The notes under the pieces are model-generated. The model saw nothing but the letters and a program-made list of their open reading frames with translations, was not told the DNA's origin and did no database searches. Positions 1 through 7,196 of a stretch of 31,240 nt of DNA are shown in pieces; within the stretch, counting starts at the first letter, position 1; every line of letters starts with the position of its first letter. Location: contig CALDKD010000079.1 in assembly GCA_937898885.1 (NCBI GenBank), positions 1-31,240 on the forward strand, given 5' to 3'. A program made the translations under genes and the position numbers. The stretch is from an uncultured Bacteroidales bacterium. GTDB lineage: Bacteria > Bacteroidota > Bacteroidia > Bacteroidales > Bacteroidaceae.

Positions 1-44
1 GCAAGGGTTGGTGCTATTTCAGCAAAATTTCGTACTTTTGACAT
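1..44 (-). CDS. Transposase N-terminus, partial (runs off the window)
   Basis: Only 14 codons are inside the window, starting MSKVRNFAEIAPTL. The start is supported by a GGAGG motif about 20 bases upstream and by a promoter and leader in the right order. The same first residues (MSKVR-F) occur at about 10426 in the deleted copy of this element, where they are joined to the C-terminal part of a transposase; that link is the reason for calling this a transposase. Nothing can be said of its catalytic core from this window. Confidence 0.5.
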   Translation of the reverse strand, partial: MSKVRNFAEIAPTL

Positions 45-70
45 GCAGATTAACGCAGATTAATTTTGCA

Positions 71-110
71 ATTCCTCCAAATTCAGCTTCCTACGGCCTG
101 TTGGAGGAAT
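71..110. promoter_or_regulatory. Leader hairpin of the IS that covers the transposase ribosome binding site
   Basis: A perfect 10-bp inverted repeat (71-80 and 101-110, ATTCCTCCAA/TTGGAGGAAT) has a 20-base loop. In the minus-strand transcript the 3' arm contains the GGAGG that would serve the ATG at 44, so folding would hide it. On the plus strand the same hairpin is followed by five T residues, so it could also stop transcription entering the element from outside. Both roles are known protective devices of insertion sequences; here they are inferred from structure only. Confidence 0.45.
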
Positions 111-124
111 TTTTATCTCCATAT

Positions 125-155
125 CAAAGATACAAAATTTCTATTGCATTATCAA
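125..155 (-). promoter_or_regulatory. Bacteroidetes-type promoter of the left-edge IS
   Basis: The minus strand reads TATCTTTG (125-132), a full match to the TAnnTTTG -7 element, with TTG (153-155) 20 bases upstream as the -33 element. It points at the transposase start at 44. In the copy at 10401-10567 the -7 element has decayed (TGTTCTTG), in line with that copy being dead. Confidence 0.6.
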
Positions 156-194
156 TCAATTTATTAGGAAATTCTCAACATTTCCAGACAGTCC

Positions 195-1067
195 CTACTT
201 ACTATACTTTTCTTGAAGCAATGCAGCAACGGCTGCCGTTTCTTGAACATTGCGGCCAGTAGTCTTGACGCGCATCGACAGTCCTCGATCATCCCAAAAG
301 AGAACAATATCAATCAGGCCGTCTGGCAAAATAGTCTTGACATACGTTCTGTGATTTGGTGCAAACGGCCGCGAACACAAAACACCTACAACGTACTCGC
401 TGTGGAGTAATCGCATTGCATGTTCTATCAAGACATCCTTCCCGTGATCATCACGCAAGTTTGCTTCAACATCGGCCACTTTCTCTTCGTACGTCAAATT
501 CGTAGCTATCAGTTCTATCTCAGAGTGTTCCTGAACCCAAGCCTTGAACTGATCAGATTGCAAATGCTCAGGAGCCGTAAGACAAGGCCATAAGACCTTC
601 AATTCCTTACCTCGTGAAACCACTTTCACATCATGCATCACCTCAGACCAGAAATCTAAAGAAGCCATTCCTATGGTTGGAACGTTATAGACATATGCGA
701 CTGTCAGCCCTTCAACTTCCTTATGTCCAGTATCACAAGACAATGAAACAGAACTTTCAATGTAAGAATCGGTCTTTTCCTCATCATCTGAATCTATCAT
801 CGGACGTACATGTGATGAAAGAATAGCAATCATACCGGCCTCACGTTTGTACTTTTTACAGAACTCCATCAAATTCGTATCTTCTGAGAGTTTTATGCTT
901 GACAAATCGTCTGCACAGCGGACCAGTTTAGTTCCAAGTTCATTTTGTGCAGCTTGAAAAGTATGTGCATATTGAGTAACCCTTTTATACACCTCAGTCT
1001 CATCAGAGCACAAGGGCATCAAAGTAAGTTCATTGAATATCAACTGTCTAAACCTCTTATCAGCCAT
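195..1067 (-). CDS. Unrecognised 290-residue protein, third gene of a Cas2-like/ATPase cassette
   Basis: I do not recognise this protein. It is soluble-looking, acidic in the middle (a DSDDEE stretch near residue 90), without signal peptide or membrane segment. The C-terminal third carries the best conserved-looking part, with RPFAPNHRTYVKT, DGLIDIVLFWDDRGLSMRV and TTGRNVQETAAVAALL; this resembles a compact alpha/beta domain but I see no clear nuclease, protease or nucleotidyltransferase motif. I chose the ATG at 1067; a GTG at 1076 is in frame, only 1 base from the stop of the ATPase gene. The tight spacing means co-transcription and probably translational coupling with the ATPase, so it is most likely the effector or partner of that ATPase. 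The stop codon abuts the end of an IS, so the last residues could have been changed by the insertion. Confidence 0.75.
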   Translation of the reverse strand: MADKRFRQLIFNELTLMPLCSDETEVYKRVTQYAHTFQAAQNELGTKLVRCADDLSSIKLSEDTNLMEFCKKYKREAGMIAILSSHVRPMIDSDDEEKTDSYIESSVSLSCDTGHKEVEGLTVAYVYNVPTIGMASLDFWSEVMHDVKVVSRGKELKVLWPCLTAPEHLQSDQFKAWVQEHSEIELIATNLTYEEKVADVEANLRDDHGKDVLIEHAMRLLHSEYVVGVLCSRPFAPNHRTYVKTILPDGLIDIVLFWDDRGLSMRVKTTGRNVQETAAVAALLQEKYSK

Positions 1068-1077
1068 ATCACCCACA

Positions 1078-2178
1078 CTACACCAGTTTCAGCATCTGCA
1101 TCGTCCACTCATCCAGGAAGTCATCCGGATAATCGCTCAGTGTACCATTCTTGTCGCAGGTTATCATTTTCACCCGACGTTCGTCATCAGAGAAATACAG
1201 AATATGAGCGTCCCGAATCTGCAACGTGCCTTCTTTCATCGCTATACGCATACCATTTACCACATGGTCACTGTGGGTCTCAATAATCAGTTGCAGGTTC
1301 TTCTCCTTTGCCACACGTATTAAGAACTTCATGATACGCGACTGGGCTGCAGGATGAAGATGTGCCTCAGGGTTCTCCACTATCAACAAACTATCCTTTT
1401 GAGCGAGCAAGGCAGCAACAATAACGGGCAGCACATAACTATAACCAAAACCAACATTTACAGGACGGAATGTCTCCTTGCCATCTTTGGAGTTAAGGTA
1501 TAATTCTATGCGCTCAGAATCTTTGTAATTTATGCGTATTGCAGCACCACCCAGCACCTCGCTCAACGTTTTCTCTACTTCTTCCAAGAAATCAATCCCC
1601 ATACGGGAAAGTACGTTGATCAAGTTCTCACCATTTACTCCCAAGTTATCGTCTGCAAGACTGTCTTTGCGAATAATAGAATTCTGAGGGCCAAGGCGTC
1701 CTGCTGATACGTATCTTGCGGACTTCAGCATCTGGAGTGATTTAATATCTGAAGTTGTACTTACTGTTTTCTGTTCAGACTCTTCTTTTAACTCATTTTT
1801 CGAAACCTTCTCAAAACGTGACACACCGTTTACATTCAGCAAATCAATGGCAGCTATCTGCGGTTTGTTCGGCAACTCAGCAAAGCCCATCTCAACAACT
1901 TCATCCCCTTCACTTTTCAAGGTGATGGCAAAATGCGAATTGTTTCCGGCTGAATTTACCACATCTGAAAATGTTCCCAGCGACACATATTTGCCAGTCA
2001 GGAGCAGATTACTGACATCGTTGTTGTCAACCATTGTCTGAGCCAACAAAAGCAATGACTGGGCTACAGTTGATTTACCGCGTCCGTTCTTACCATACAT
2101 AATGGTAATGGGAGCAAGACTCAACTCTTTCTCCTCATGAAAACACTTAAAACTTTCTAATGTAACAGTCTTCAGCAT
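1078..2178 (-). CDS. AAA ATPase of the DUF3696 / OLD-like (RecF/SMC-type) class
   Basis: 366 residues. The N-terminus LESFKCFHEEKELSLAPIT followed by a Walker A motif GKNGRGKST (about residues 29-37) is typical of ABC/SMC-type ATPases that begin with 'F+nF+' strands. Near residue 270 comes LLIVENPEAHLHPAAQS, the Walker B plus D-loop region of this class, and then IIETHSDHVVNGMR, the switch His region typical of OLD-like and DUF3696 proteins. The C-terminal part (ILYFSDDERRVKMI, then a Gly and DYPDDFLDEW) fits the DUF3696 domain. No TOPRIM domain is present, so it is not a complete OLD nuclease. It lies 5 bases after the Cas2-like gene and before the unknown gene, so the three are probably one unit. 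ATPases of this class are common in antiphage systems; a defence role here is inference. Confidence 0.85.
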   Translation of the reverse strand: MLKTVTLESFKCFHEEKELSLAPITIMYGKNGRGKSTVAQSLLLLAQTMVDNNDVSNLLLTGKYVSLGTFSDVVNSAGNNSHFAITLKSEGDEVVEMGFAELPNKPQIAAIDLLNVNGVSRFEKVSKNELKEESEQKTVSTTSDIKSLQMLKSARYVSAGRLGPQNSIIRKDSLADDNLGVNGENLINVLSRMGIDFLEEVEKTLSEVLGGAAIRINYKDSERIELYLNSKDGKETFRPVNVGFGYSYVLPVIVAALLAQKDSLLIVENPEAHLHPAAQSRIMKFLIRVAKEKNLQLIIETHSDHVVNGMRIAMKEGTLQIRDAHILYFSDDERRVKMITCDKNGTLSDYPDDFLDEWTMQMLKLV

Positions 2179-2183
2179 ATAGG

Positions 2184-2456
2184 CTATTTATTAATCCATT
2201 CCCAAAATGACTTCACCATCCATCCCTGCCTTTCCCGTCCGGTGATATCCACAATAAACAGGAAATCTCCGTCATCAATGTTAGGACGCAGCTGATTATA
2301 AACATCGTCTGCAGAAACCCAAGAACTGACTTTGACAACCCATGTTGACTCCAATGGATGCTGCCATTCACCACAGCCCTTAATAGCCTCATACAATTCG
2401 TTATAGTTTTGGCCAGGTTTTTTCAAATCGTATGTTATTAAAAAAAGCTTTGCCAT
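2184..2456 (-). CDS. Cas2-fold small protein ('SinR family protein')
   Basis: 90 residues, beginning MAKLFLITYDLKKPGQNY. The opening beta strand with a conserved Asp (D10) and the KPGQNY turn match the small stand-alone Cas2/VapD-fold proteins that databases call 'SinR family protein'; the rest (STWVVKV near residue 40 and DFLFIVDITGRERQGWM near 65-80) fits the second and fourth strands of a ferredoxin-like fold. The SinR label is misleading: no helix-turn-helix is visible. No CRISPR repeats or other cas genes are present. It is the first gene of a three-gene operon with its own promoter 26-33 bases upstream, and may be an RNase, a toxin or a sensor. Function not established. Confidence 0.75.
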   Translation of the reverse strand: MAKLFLITYDLKKPGQNYNELYEAIKGCGEWQHPLESTWVVKVSSWVSADDVYNQLRPNIDDGDFLFIVDITGRERQGWMVKSFWEWINK

Positions 2457-2481
2457 AGTAGGTCCAATTATCCGTATTTTG

Positions 2482-2489
2482 CAAAATTA
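2482..2489 (-). promoter_or_regulatory. -7 element of the promoter for the three-gene cassette
   Basis: The minus strand reads TAATTTTG here, a full TAnnTTTG match, placing a start of transcription about 20 bases before the ATG at 2456. I see no -33 TTTG at the usual 19-21 base spacing; the nearest TTG is 24 bases away. The cassette therefore seems to be transcribed apart from the polysaccharide genes. Confidence 0.5.
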
Positions 2490-2562
2490 ATAGTTTCTTC
2501 CAATATGCATGCCCAATCCTCGAATCAACAGGTACATAAGAGCATATTTTTTACTCAAAACG

Positions 2563-2594
2563 AAAAGCTCCGACCACTATTGAGCAGACGGAGC
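2563..2594 (-). terminator. Rho-independent terminator after the polysaccharide gene block
   Basis: On the minus strand GCTCCG (2589-2594) and CGGAGC (2567-2572) form a 6-bp stem, directly followed by TTTTCGTTTT. It sits 66 bases after the stop of the WecG-like gene, so it ends the transcripts of the polysaccharide locus and separates them from the three-gene cassette. Confidence 0.65.
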
Positions 2595-2659
2595 GACTGA
2601 ATGCGACTGGCGAGACCCAACCGCTACCTGAAGTAATTCAAAGAATAGTATTCTACCAT

Positions 2660-3487
2660 TTATTTCTCAAACGGATTCCTATACACCCCTAACACCTGCT
2701 TGAGCAGATACCAGAAAAATGCCAAATCGTCACATATATATCGCTTGAACATACGCTTCGGCTCACACCACATGCGGTATAGCCATTCCAGAGCAAACAT
2801 CTGGAAGAACTTTGGTGCTCTCTGCACAGACCCTGCTTCAAACTCAATGGTAGCACCCAGAGCCATCCATACCTTTACCTCAGGCATTTCATCCTTCCAA
2901 CGCATAATCCACTTTTCCTGCTTCGGAGCACCAACCCCCACCAGCACGACGTTGGCACCACTCTCACGGATGATGCGAACCAACTCACGATTCTCATCAT
3001 CTTTCTTTTCAAAACCAAAGGATGGACTATGAGCACCAACCACCATCTGTCGTCCGCACTTCTCGTTGATACGATTCATAGCCAGTTCTGCCGTCTCTTG
3101 CTTAGGTGAGCCAAGCAGGAAGATGCGTGCCTGCTGCGTCTGTCCCTGCGCACACTTCTCCGCATGATACTGATAGAAATGCGTAAAGAAGCTTGACCCC
3201 GGGATAGGCTCCGGAAATGACTTCTTCAGCACCTTCGAGCACAGCCACAAAATCTTCGAGTCACATACCACCCATTCCGCCTTCTGGTAGCATCGATAGA
3301 ACTCCTCATCCTTCTGCAACTTCACCAGATGATCCAAATTTGGCGTAATCAGAATGCCGTTGCCCCCCTGCCCCGCAATATTACGATCAAGACCCTCCAG
3401 CAAATCCTTTTCGGTGATGCAGAGCGCATCAATATTCAAGACTCTAGTCTTATCCATTGAGTATATCGTTTGTAAATTATTAATCAT
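2660..3487 (-). CDS. WecG/TagA/CpsF-family glycosyltransferase
   Basis: 275 residues. Family signatures are easy to read: TPNLDHLVKL near residue 50 (family: TPN-x-x-x-L), VVCDSKILWL near 75 where the catalytic Asp-Gly/Ser region lies, VGVGAPKQEKWIMRW near 185, and at the C-terminus GATIEFEAGSVQRAPKFFQ followed by EWLYRMWCEPKRMFKRY, the membrane-binding tail. The family adds a sugar such as ManNAc or ManNAcA to a lipid-linked acceptor on the cytoplasmic side. Met11 (ATG at 3457) is an equally good or better start because relatives begin six to eight residues before the LNI strand. It is the last gene of the polysaccharide block, before a terminator, with a 331-base gap upstream. Confidence 0.9.
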   Translation of the reverse strand: MINNLQTIYSMDKTRVLNIDALCITEKDLLEGLDRNIAGQGGNGILITPNLDHLVKLQKDEEFYRCYQKAEWVVCDSKILWLCSKVLKKSFPEPIPGSSFFTHFYQYHAEKCAQGQTQQARIFLLGSPKQETAELAMNRINEKCGRQMVVGAHSPSFGFEKKDDENRELVRIIRESGANVVLVGVGAPKQEKWIMRWKDEMPEVKVWMALGATIEFEAGSVQRAPKFFQMFALEWLYRMWCEPKRMFKRYICDDLAFFWYLLKQVLGVYRNPFEK

Positions 3488-3818
3488 AAACCATTAAGAA
3501 CAAACTTTCAGTAGCCAGCTCGTGTTTTTCTGCAAGCCGATAATCTATTATTACAATCAAGCCCTCTTACACCACATACAAATGCAGACTTTGATTCCAG
3601 CTCATATTTAAAGAAACTGCGCAAAACGCCTACGAAAGCCTTGGCATTTGGCTATCAAATTCCTATCATTCATTACACTATTCTCAACAGCAACAGCACA
3701 TTCAATTTGCGCCCACGCCTTTGTCTGCTTATCAATTATTTCAATATCACAAACACCTTCTTTCACTCAAAATCCTCCGTACTAAATGTCTGACAAAGCG
3801 TCCTTGCAAAACAATATG
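3488..3818. other. 331-base gap between glycosyltransferase genes
   Basis: No convincing gene, TAnnTTTG element on the minus strand or terminator was found here. The one thing worth noting is a minus-strand frame of 52 codons (3608-3766) that starts with GTG eight bases after a GGAGG motif and reads VKEGVCDIEIIDKQTK at its start. It resembles nothing I know and may be a fossil of a lost gene in the cluster. Confidence 0.35.
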
Positions 3819-4874
3819 CTATGATAAGAGGGTCTTATATATTCCCTTCAATTTCTCAATATTAGCATCAAGAGAAAAGTCCCTTGACACCAATTCAAAA
3901 CTTGCATTTGAGAATTTTCTTCTAAGTTCTACATCATTTATCAGCATGCGCAATCTATCAACGAGTGCATCAACATCACCTGGAGTAATCAAATAGCCAT
4001 TCTCGCCATCTATCAGAACCTCTGGTATAGAAGCGATCCTCGTAGAGATATTCGGAATGCCTGCCGCCATAGTCTCCAGAATGGTCATAGGAAGGCCCTC
4101 GTTGTAAGAAGGCAGGCAGTTAATCATGCTCTTACTCATAAACTCACGCTTCTGCTCACCATCAATCCATCCAACATGCGCTATTCTGTGCTCAATGCCC
4201 AACTTCTTAACCTTCTGGCGCACCTCGTTCTCGCCCATGTCACCACACAAATAGAACTGCACATCCTCAGGCACATCCTTGTCCAGTTTCTTGATAGCCT
4301 CAATTAGGTCGAACGTACCCTTGCGCACACCCAATCTGCCCATGAACAGCACATTCCTTGCCTTCAGCGAATACGGATTTTTCTCATATGTATTCACCGC
4401 ATTATACAGCACCTCTACTCGCGCCTTTGGTTGCTTCTCATTTATCATCGGCACCAGACGCTTGCTAAGCACAATGTTCACGTCAGCCTCAGCCAACGCC
4501 TCCTGCACCTTCCGCTTCTGATCATCTGTGCAGTTAGCATAGAAATCCTCAAACTCAGCCGCATGATGGTGCATCACCACCTTAATGCCATGCCTTTGAT
4601 AGAACTCCATCAGGAACTTCTTCCTCCAGAAACTACCACGTTCTGCCGTATGAAGGTGCGCAATCTTATAGTCGCCCGTCACCACATGCCACCATATTTT
4701 ACCGAACTGCAAGGCAAAGTATGCCATAACCACCCACTTATTCGTATCAAAGTGAGTAGGAATAAACTGTACCTCATATTCCCCCCAATCCTTATACCCG
4801 AGGTAATTCTTCGTCACGCTCACCATTCCTCCCTTTGTGTCGAGGGTAGAGCAATTCATTAAAACTTTTATCAT
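3819..4874 (-). CDS. Family 4 glycosyltransferase (GT-B fold)
   Basis: 351 residues. The N-terminal glycine-rich loop (TKGGMVSVTKNYL, residues 13-25) and the C-terminal Glycos_transf_1 domain are clear: NVLFMGRLGVRKGTFDL near residue 175, and the EX7E motif EGLPMTILE near 260 followed by AAGIPNIST. These residues bind the nucleotide sugar donor in GT4 enzymes. A His-rich stretch (MHHHAAEFEDF near residue 101) sits where retaining GT4 enzymes have acceptor-side histidines. It is 2 bases after the pyruvyl transferase gene, so the two are co-transcribed. The sugar it adds cannot be told from sequence. Confidence 0.9.
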   Translation of the reverse strand: MIKVLMNCSTLDTKGGMVSVTKNYLGYKDWGEYEVQFIPTHFDTNKWVVMAYFALQFGKIWWHVVTGDYKIAHLHTAERGSFWRKKFLMEFYQRHGIKVVMHHHAAEFEDFYANCTDDQKRKVQEALAEADVNIVLSKRLVPMINEKQPKARVEVLYNAVNTYEKNPYSLKARNVLFMGRLGVRKGTFDLIEAIKKLDKDVPEDVQFYLCGDMGENEVRQKVKKLGIEHRIAHVGWIDGEQKREFMSKSMINCLPSYNEGLPMTILETMAAGIPNISTRIASIPEVLIDGENGYLITPGDVDALVDRLRMLINDVELRRKFSNASFELVSRDFSLDANIEKLKGIYKTLLS

Positions 4875-4876
4875 TT

Positions 4877-6055
4877 TTATCTCAATGCTTCTACAAGAAA
4901 CTTTACACTATCCTCTCTTAATGTGGCCAATTTTTCATCAACAACATTCCAATCAACAGAATTCTCGATTTTGAACACATCACAGCCGTTCTCCAGACTA
5001 CCAAAGATACGTTCGCGATTAACTCCAAGTACATTAAAAAGTGAGTCTATTCTAGAGTTCCTGCCAGTAACAGAACCTTGTGCAAAACGATAAAATGTCA
5101 TAAATTGTTTGTGGAATTGAATACTGAATGCAGAACAATGAAAAGAATCTGTACATACGAATGTTGCATCATGTATTAAGCGGAGGAAGCCGTTTGGATC
5201 CACGTTGTATGGTGACTCATCACCAAAATGTTCATCGGGCCCATAATACTCGTCCATATGACGAAGAGTGATAATCTTGTATCCCGTTTTAACCTTCAAT
5301 CTCTCTGCCGCTCTGCGACATTCTGGATTGGTTCCAAGAAAATAACAAAATATATAAGGTTCTATAATCGACTTACTTCCATCATATATTTCATCTTCCC
5401 ACTCCTTTGCATTAAGGAGCATTGTTGGGTCTGCAACAACGGTGGCAGTTTGTTGAGAAAGAGCATCTACAATTTCTTTACCTTTCTGTTCTCGCACACC
5501 AATAGCATAGAAGCGATCAAGATAAGCAGTTGTTGCCTTTCTCTGAAACTTTGGAATAACACTTACACCGAAACTACTTGCGTAAGCAACCTTACGAACG
5601 TTATCATCCACAAAAAGCAAATTGAAAAATTTATTTGGCAGCGACATTGGTGTCCACACTTGGTCAGAACCGACGACTACAACGTCATAACCTTTGCTAC
5701 CTTCATGAAGTGAAGTATAACCAAAATAATTATGGAAAAGTGGAATTAAATTTTCCGACTTATATGCTTCTACCGCTATTGTGCGTTGCCTTATACCAGC
5801 TGCATAATCTGGGTGAATAGCAAAAACGGCTTTCTTATTGGCTCGCATTAAAAGCTCTTTTATTTCATTTGCTCGAATTGCATTCCAAACAAAAGCTAGC
5901 TTTTGCATTATTGTTAATTTTTTCTTATAATTTATGATCTCAACATCACAACCCATAGTTTGTAACTTTTTGATCAATGCATATCCAACTAAAGATGTGC
6001 CGTAATTTGTATGCCCTGGAGTGTAGGCAATTACACAACCTATTTTCTTTTTCAT
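4877..6055 (-). CDS. Polysaccharide pyruvyl transferase family protein (first copy)
   Basis: 392 residues. It starts MKKKIGCVIAYTPGHTNYGT, the usual N-terminal loop of the PS_pyruv_trans family, with VVVGSDQVWTP near residue 130, VAYASSFGVS near 160 and FVCTDSFHCSAFSIQF near 305. These match the CsaB/WcaK family, which moves a pyruvate ketal from phosphoenolpyruvate onto a sugar of a cell-surface polymer. I chose the ATG at 6055, which overlaps the stop of the upstream gene as TGATG; an in-frame TTG one codon earlier is less likely. Family members of similar length have sometimes been annotated as glycan-modifying without proof of pyruvylation, so the exact group is uncertain. Confidence 0.88.
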   Translation of the reverse strand: MKKKIGCVIAYTPGHTNYGTSLVGYALIKKLQTMGCDVEIINYKKKLTIMQKLAFVWNAIRANEIKELLMRANKKAVFAIHPDYAAGIRQRTIAVEAYKSENLIPLFHNYFGYTSLHEGSKGYDVVVVGSDQVWTPMSLPNKFFNLLFVDDNVRKVAYASSFGVSVIPKFQRKATTAYLDRFYAIGVREQKGKEIVDALSQQTATVVADPTMLLNAKEWEDEIYDGSKSIIEPYIFCYFLGTNPECRRAAERLKVKTGYKIITLRHMDEYYGPDEHFGDESPYNVDPNGFLRLIHDATFVCTDSFHCSAFSIQFHKQFMTFYRFAQGSVTGRNSRIDSLFNVLGVNRERIFGSLENGCDVFKIENSVDWNVVDEKLATLREDSVKFLVEALR

Positions 6056-7185
6056 CAATTTGCTTTTATTTTCTTATGAAAGATTTTTCTAAAATAATAA
6101 CTACCTGCAAACAACGTACTATCTGAAGATATATGAATAGGTTGAATCAATCCATTATCTTCTATTCTATCAATAGAAACTAATGACGGATGAGTTGGAT
6201 TTCTAACATCAAAAACAGCGACCCCTAGCTCTCCAAAATTCAAATAAACAGTATTATTTAACTTTTGAATATATGTTGGCTGCATGTCACCAGTTGTCAT
6301 TTTGTACCAAAATATAGGTTCTATGAAAGATGAATAGCCGCGTATCGTATCAAAATTTGATACATCAAATACAAGTAGCCCTAATTCATCTTGTTTTTGA
6401 TCTAGTTTTTTCTGCGTCACACCAAGTGGGGCATAAATATAAGGATATTCCGACCATACCTGCAAAATCTGACATCTTTGAGGCAATACTTTTCCGTTAA
6501 TAGAAAAGTTTCTCAAAGGAATATCCAGCACTTTTACAGGTGTATTAATATCTGTAATATCCCAAATATCTATTCCTGCAGCAAATAGTGCAATGCAAAG
6601 ATATTGTTTATCTCCATCTGTCATAAACGAAAATCCATGGTACTCTCTATACGTAGGATGTCTATACTCAAATATTTTCTTGCACAATAAAGGGCAATCC
6701 AAATCAAAAATATCAAACCCGCCTAATCCTGTAACAACCAAATAATGATCAATAATTCTACCTTCTACTAATTTTATATCAGATTTAATTTCTTTTATCA
6801 AACTTAGGTCTTTCTTTTTTAGAATAGATATTTGACCTTTATAATCTCCAATTACAGTTTTGCCGGTCAAAAAACTTCTTTGAGTAACATAGACATAATC
6901 CTTATACACACTTCCCCCTCGTCCTATAAGTCTATCATGACATATTTCATCATTTTCTTTCAACAATTTCAATTGTCCACTATCATAAAATTTATATTGT
7001 CGTACGCCATAATACCCCATTGTATATAGCGTGTCAGATTCTGATGTAATATACCAATTACCTTTTGCAAATGTTCTGAAAATATCCGTTCTAATATAGG
7101 GGAAATAATGGTTTGTTACCAATAGTAACACAAATATAGCAACGAAGTAACCGATGATGAAATATGTTCGTTTTTTATTAACCAT
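6055..7185 (-). CDS. Membrane-anchored beta-propeller protein with LVIVD-like repeats
   Basis: 376 residues. After five polar and basic residues comes one hydrophobic segment (YFIIGYFVAIFVLLLV, about 8-23), so the protein is tethered to the inner membrane with the bulk outside the cytoplasm. The rest is made of repeated strands of the type 'GLLVFDVSN', 'GVAVFDVRNPTHPSLVS' and 'GIDIWDITDINTPVKVLDI', the signature of LVIVD repeats that form a beta-propeller. No catalytic residues are recognisable. It is coupled to the pyruvyl transferase downstream (TGATG) and lies 11 bases after a GT4 gene, so it belongs to the polysaccharide operon; a role in polymer binding, assembly or length sensing is inference. 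Confidence 0.75.
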   Translation of the reverse strand: MVNKKRTYFIIGYFVAIFVLLLVTNHYFPYIRTDIFRTFAKGNWYITSESDTLYTMGYYGVRQYKFYDSGQLKLLKENDEICHDRLIGRGGSVYKDYVYVTQRSFLTGKTVIGDYKGQISILKKKDLSLIKEIKSDIKLVEGRIIDHYLVVTGLGGFDIFDLDCPLLCKKIFEYRHPTYREYHGFSFMTDGDKQYLCIALFAAGIDIWDITDINTPVKVLDIPLRNFSINGKVLPQRCQILQVWSEYPYIYAPLGVTQKKLDQKQDELGLLVFDVSNFDTIRGYSSFIEPIFWYKMTTGDMQPTYIQKLNNTVYLNFGELGVAVFDVRNPTHPSLVSIDRIEDNGLIQPIHISSDSTLFAGSYYFRKIFHKKIKAN

Positions 7186-7196
7186 ATAATGGAATT

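Larger units (their letters stand above)
1..194 (-). mobile_element. 5' end of an insertion sequence, running off the left edge
   Basis: This stretch is repeated in degenerate form at about 10401-10567, which shows it is a mobile element end and not unique DNA. On the minus strand it holds, in order, a -7 promoter element (125-132), a 10-bp inverted repeat (71-80 with 101-110), a GGAGG ribosome binding site and an ATG at 44 that opens a reading frame towards the left edge. The outer end lies near position 190-200, right at the stop codon of the neighbouring gene. I could not identify the terminal inverted repeat or the IS family. The rest of the element is outside the window. Confidence 0.6.

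Noticed and set aside
2184..2456. CRISPR-Cas locus, because of the Cas2-like protein
   Set aside because: No repeat array, no Cas1 and no other cas gene in the window; stand-alone Cas2-fold proteins are common outside CRISPR.
2184..2456. SinR-like transcription regulator
   Set aside because: The database-style name suggests it, but no helix-turn-helix is visible and the strand pattern fits a ferredoxin-like Cas2 fold.
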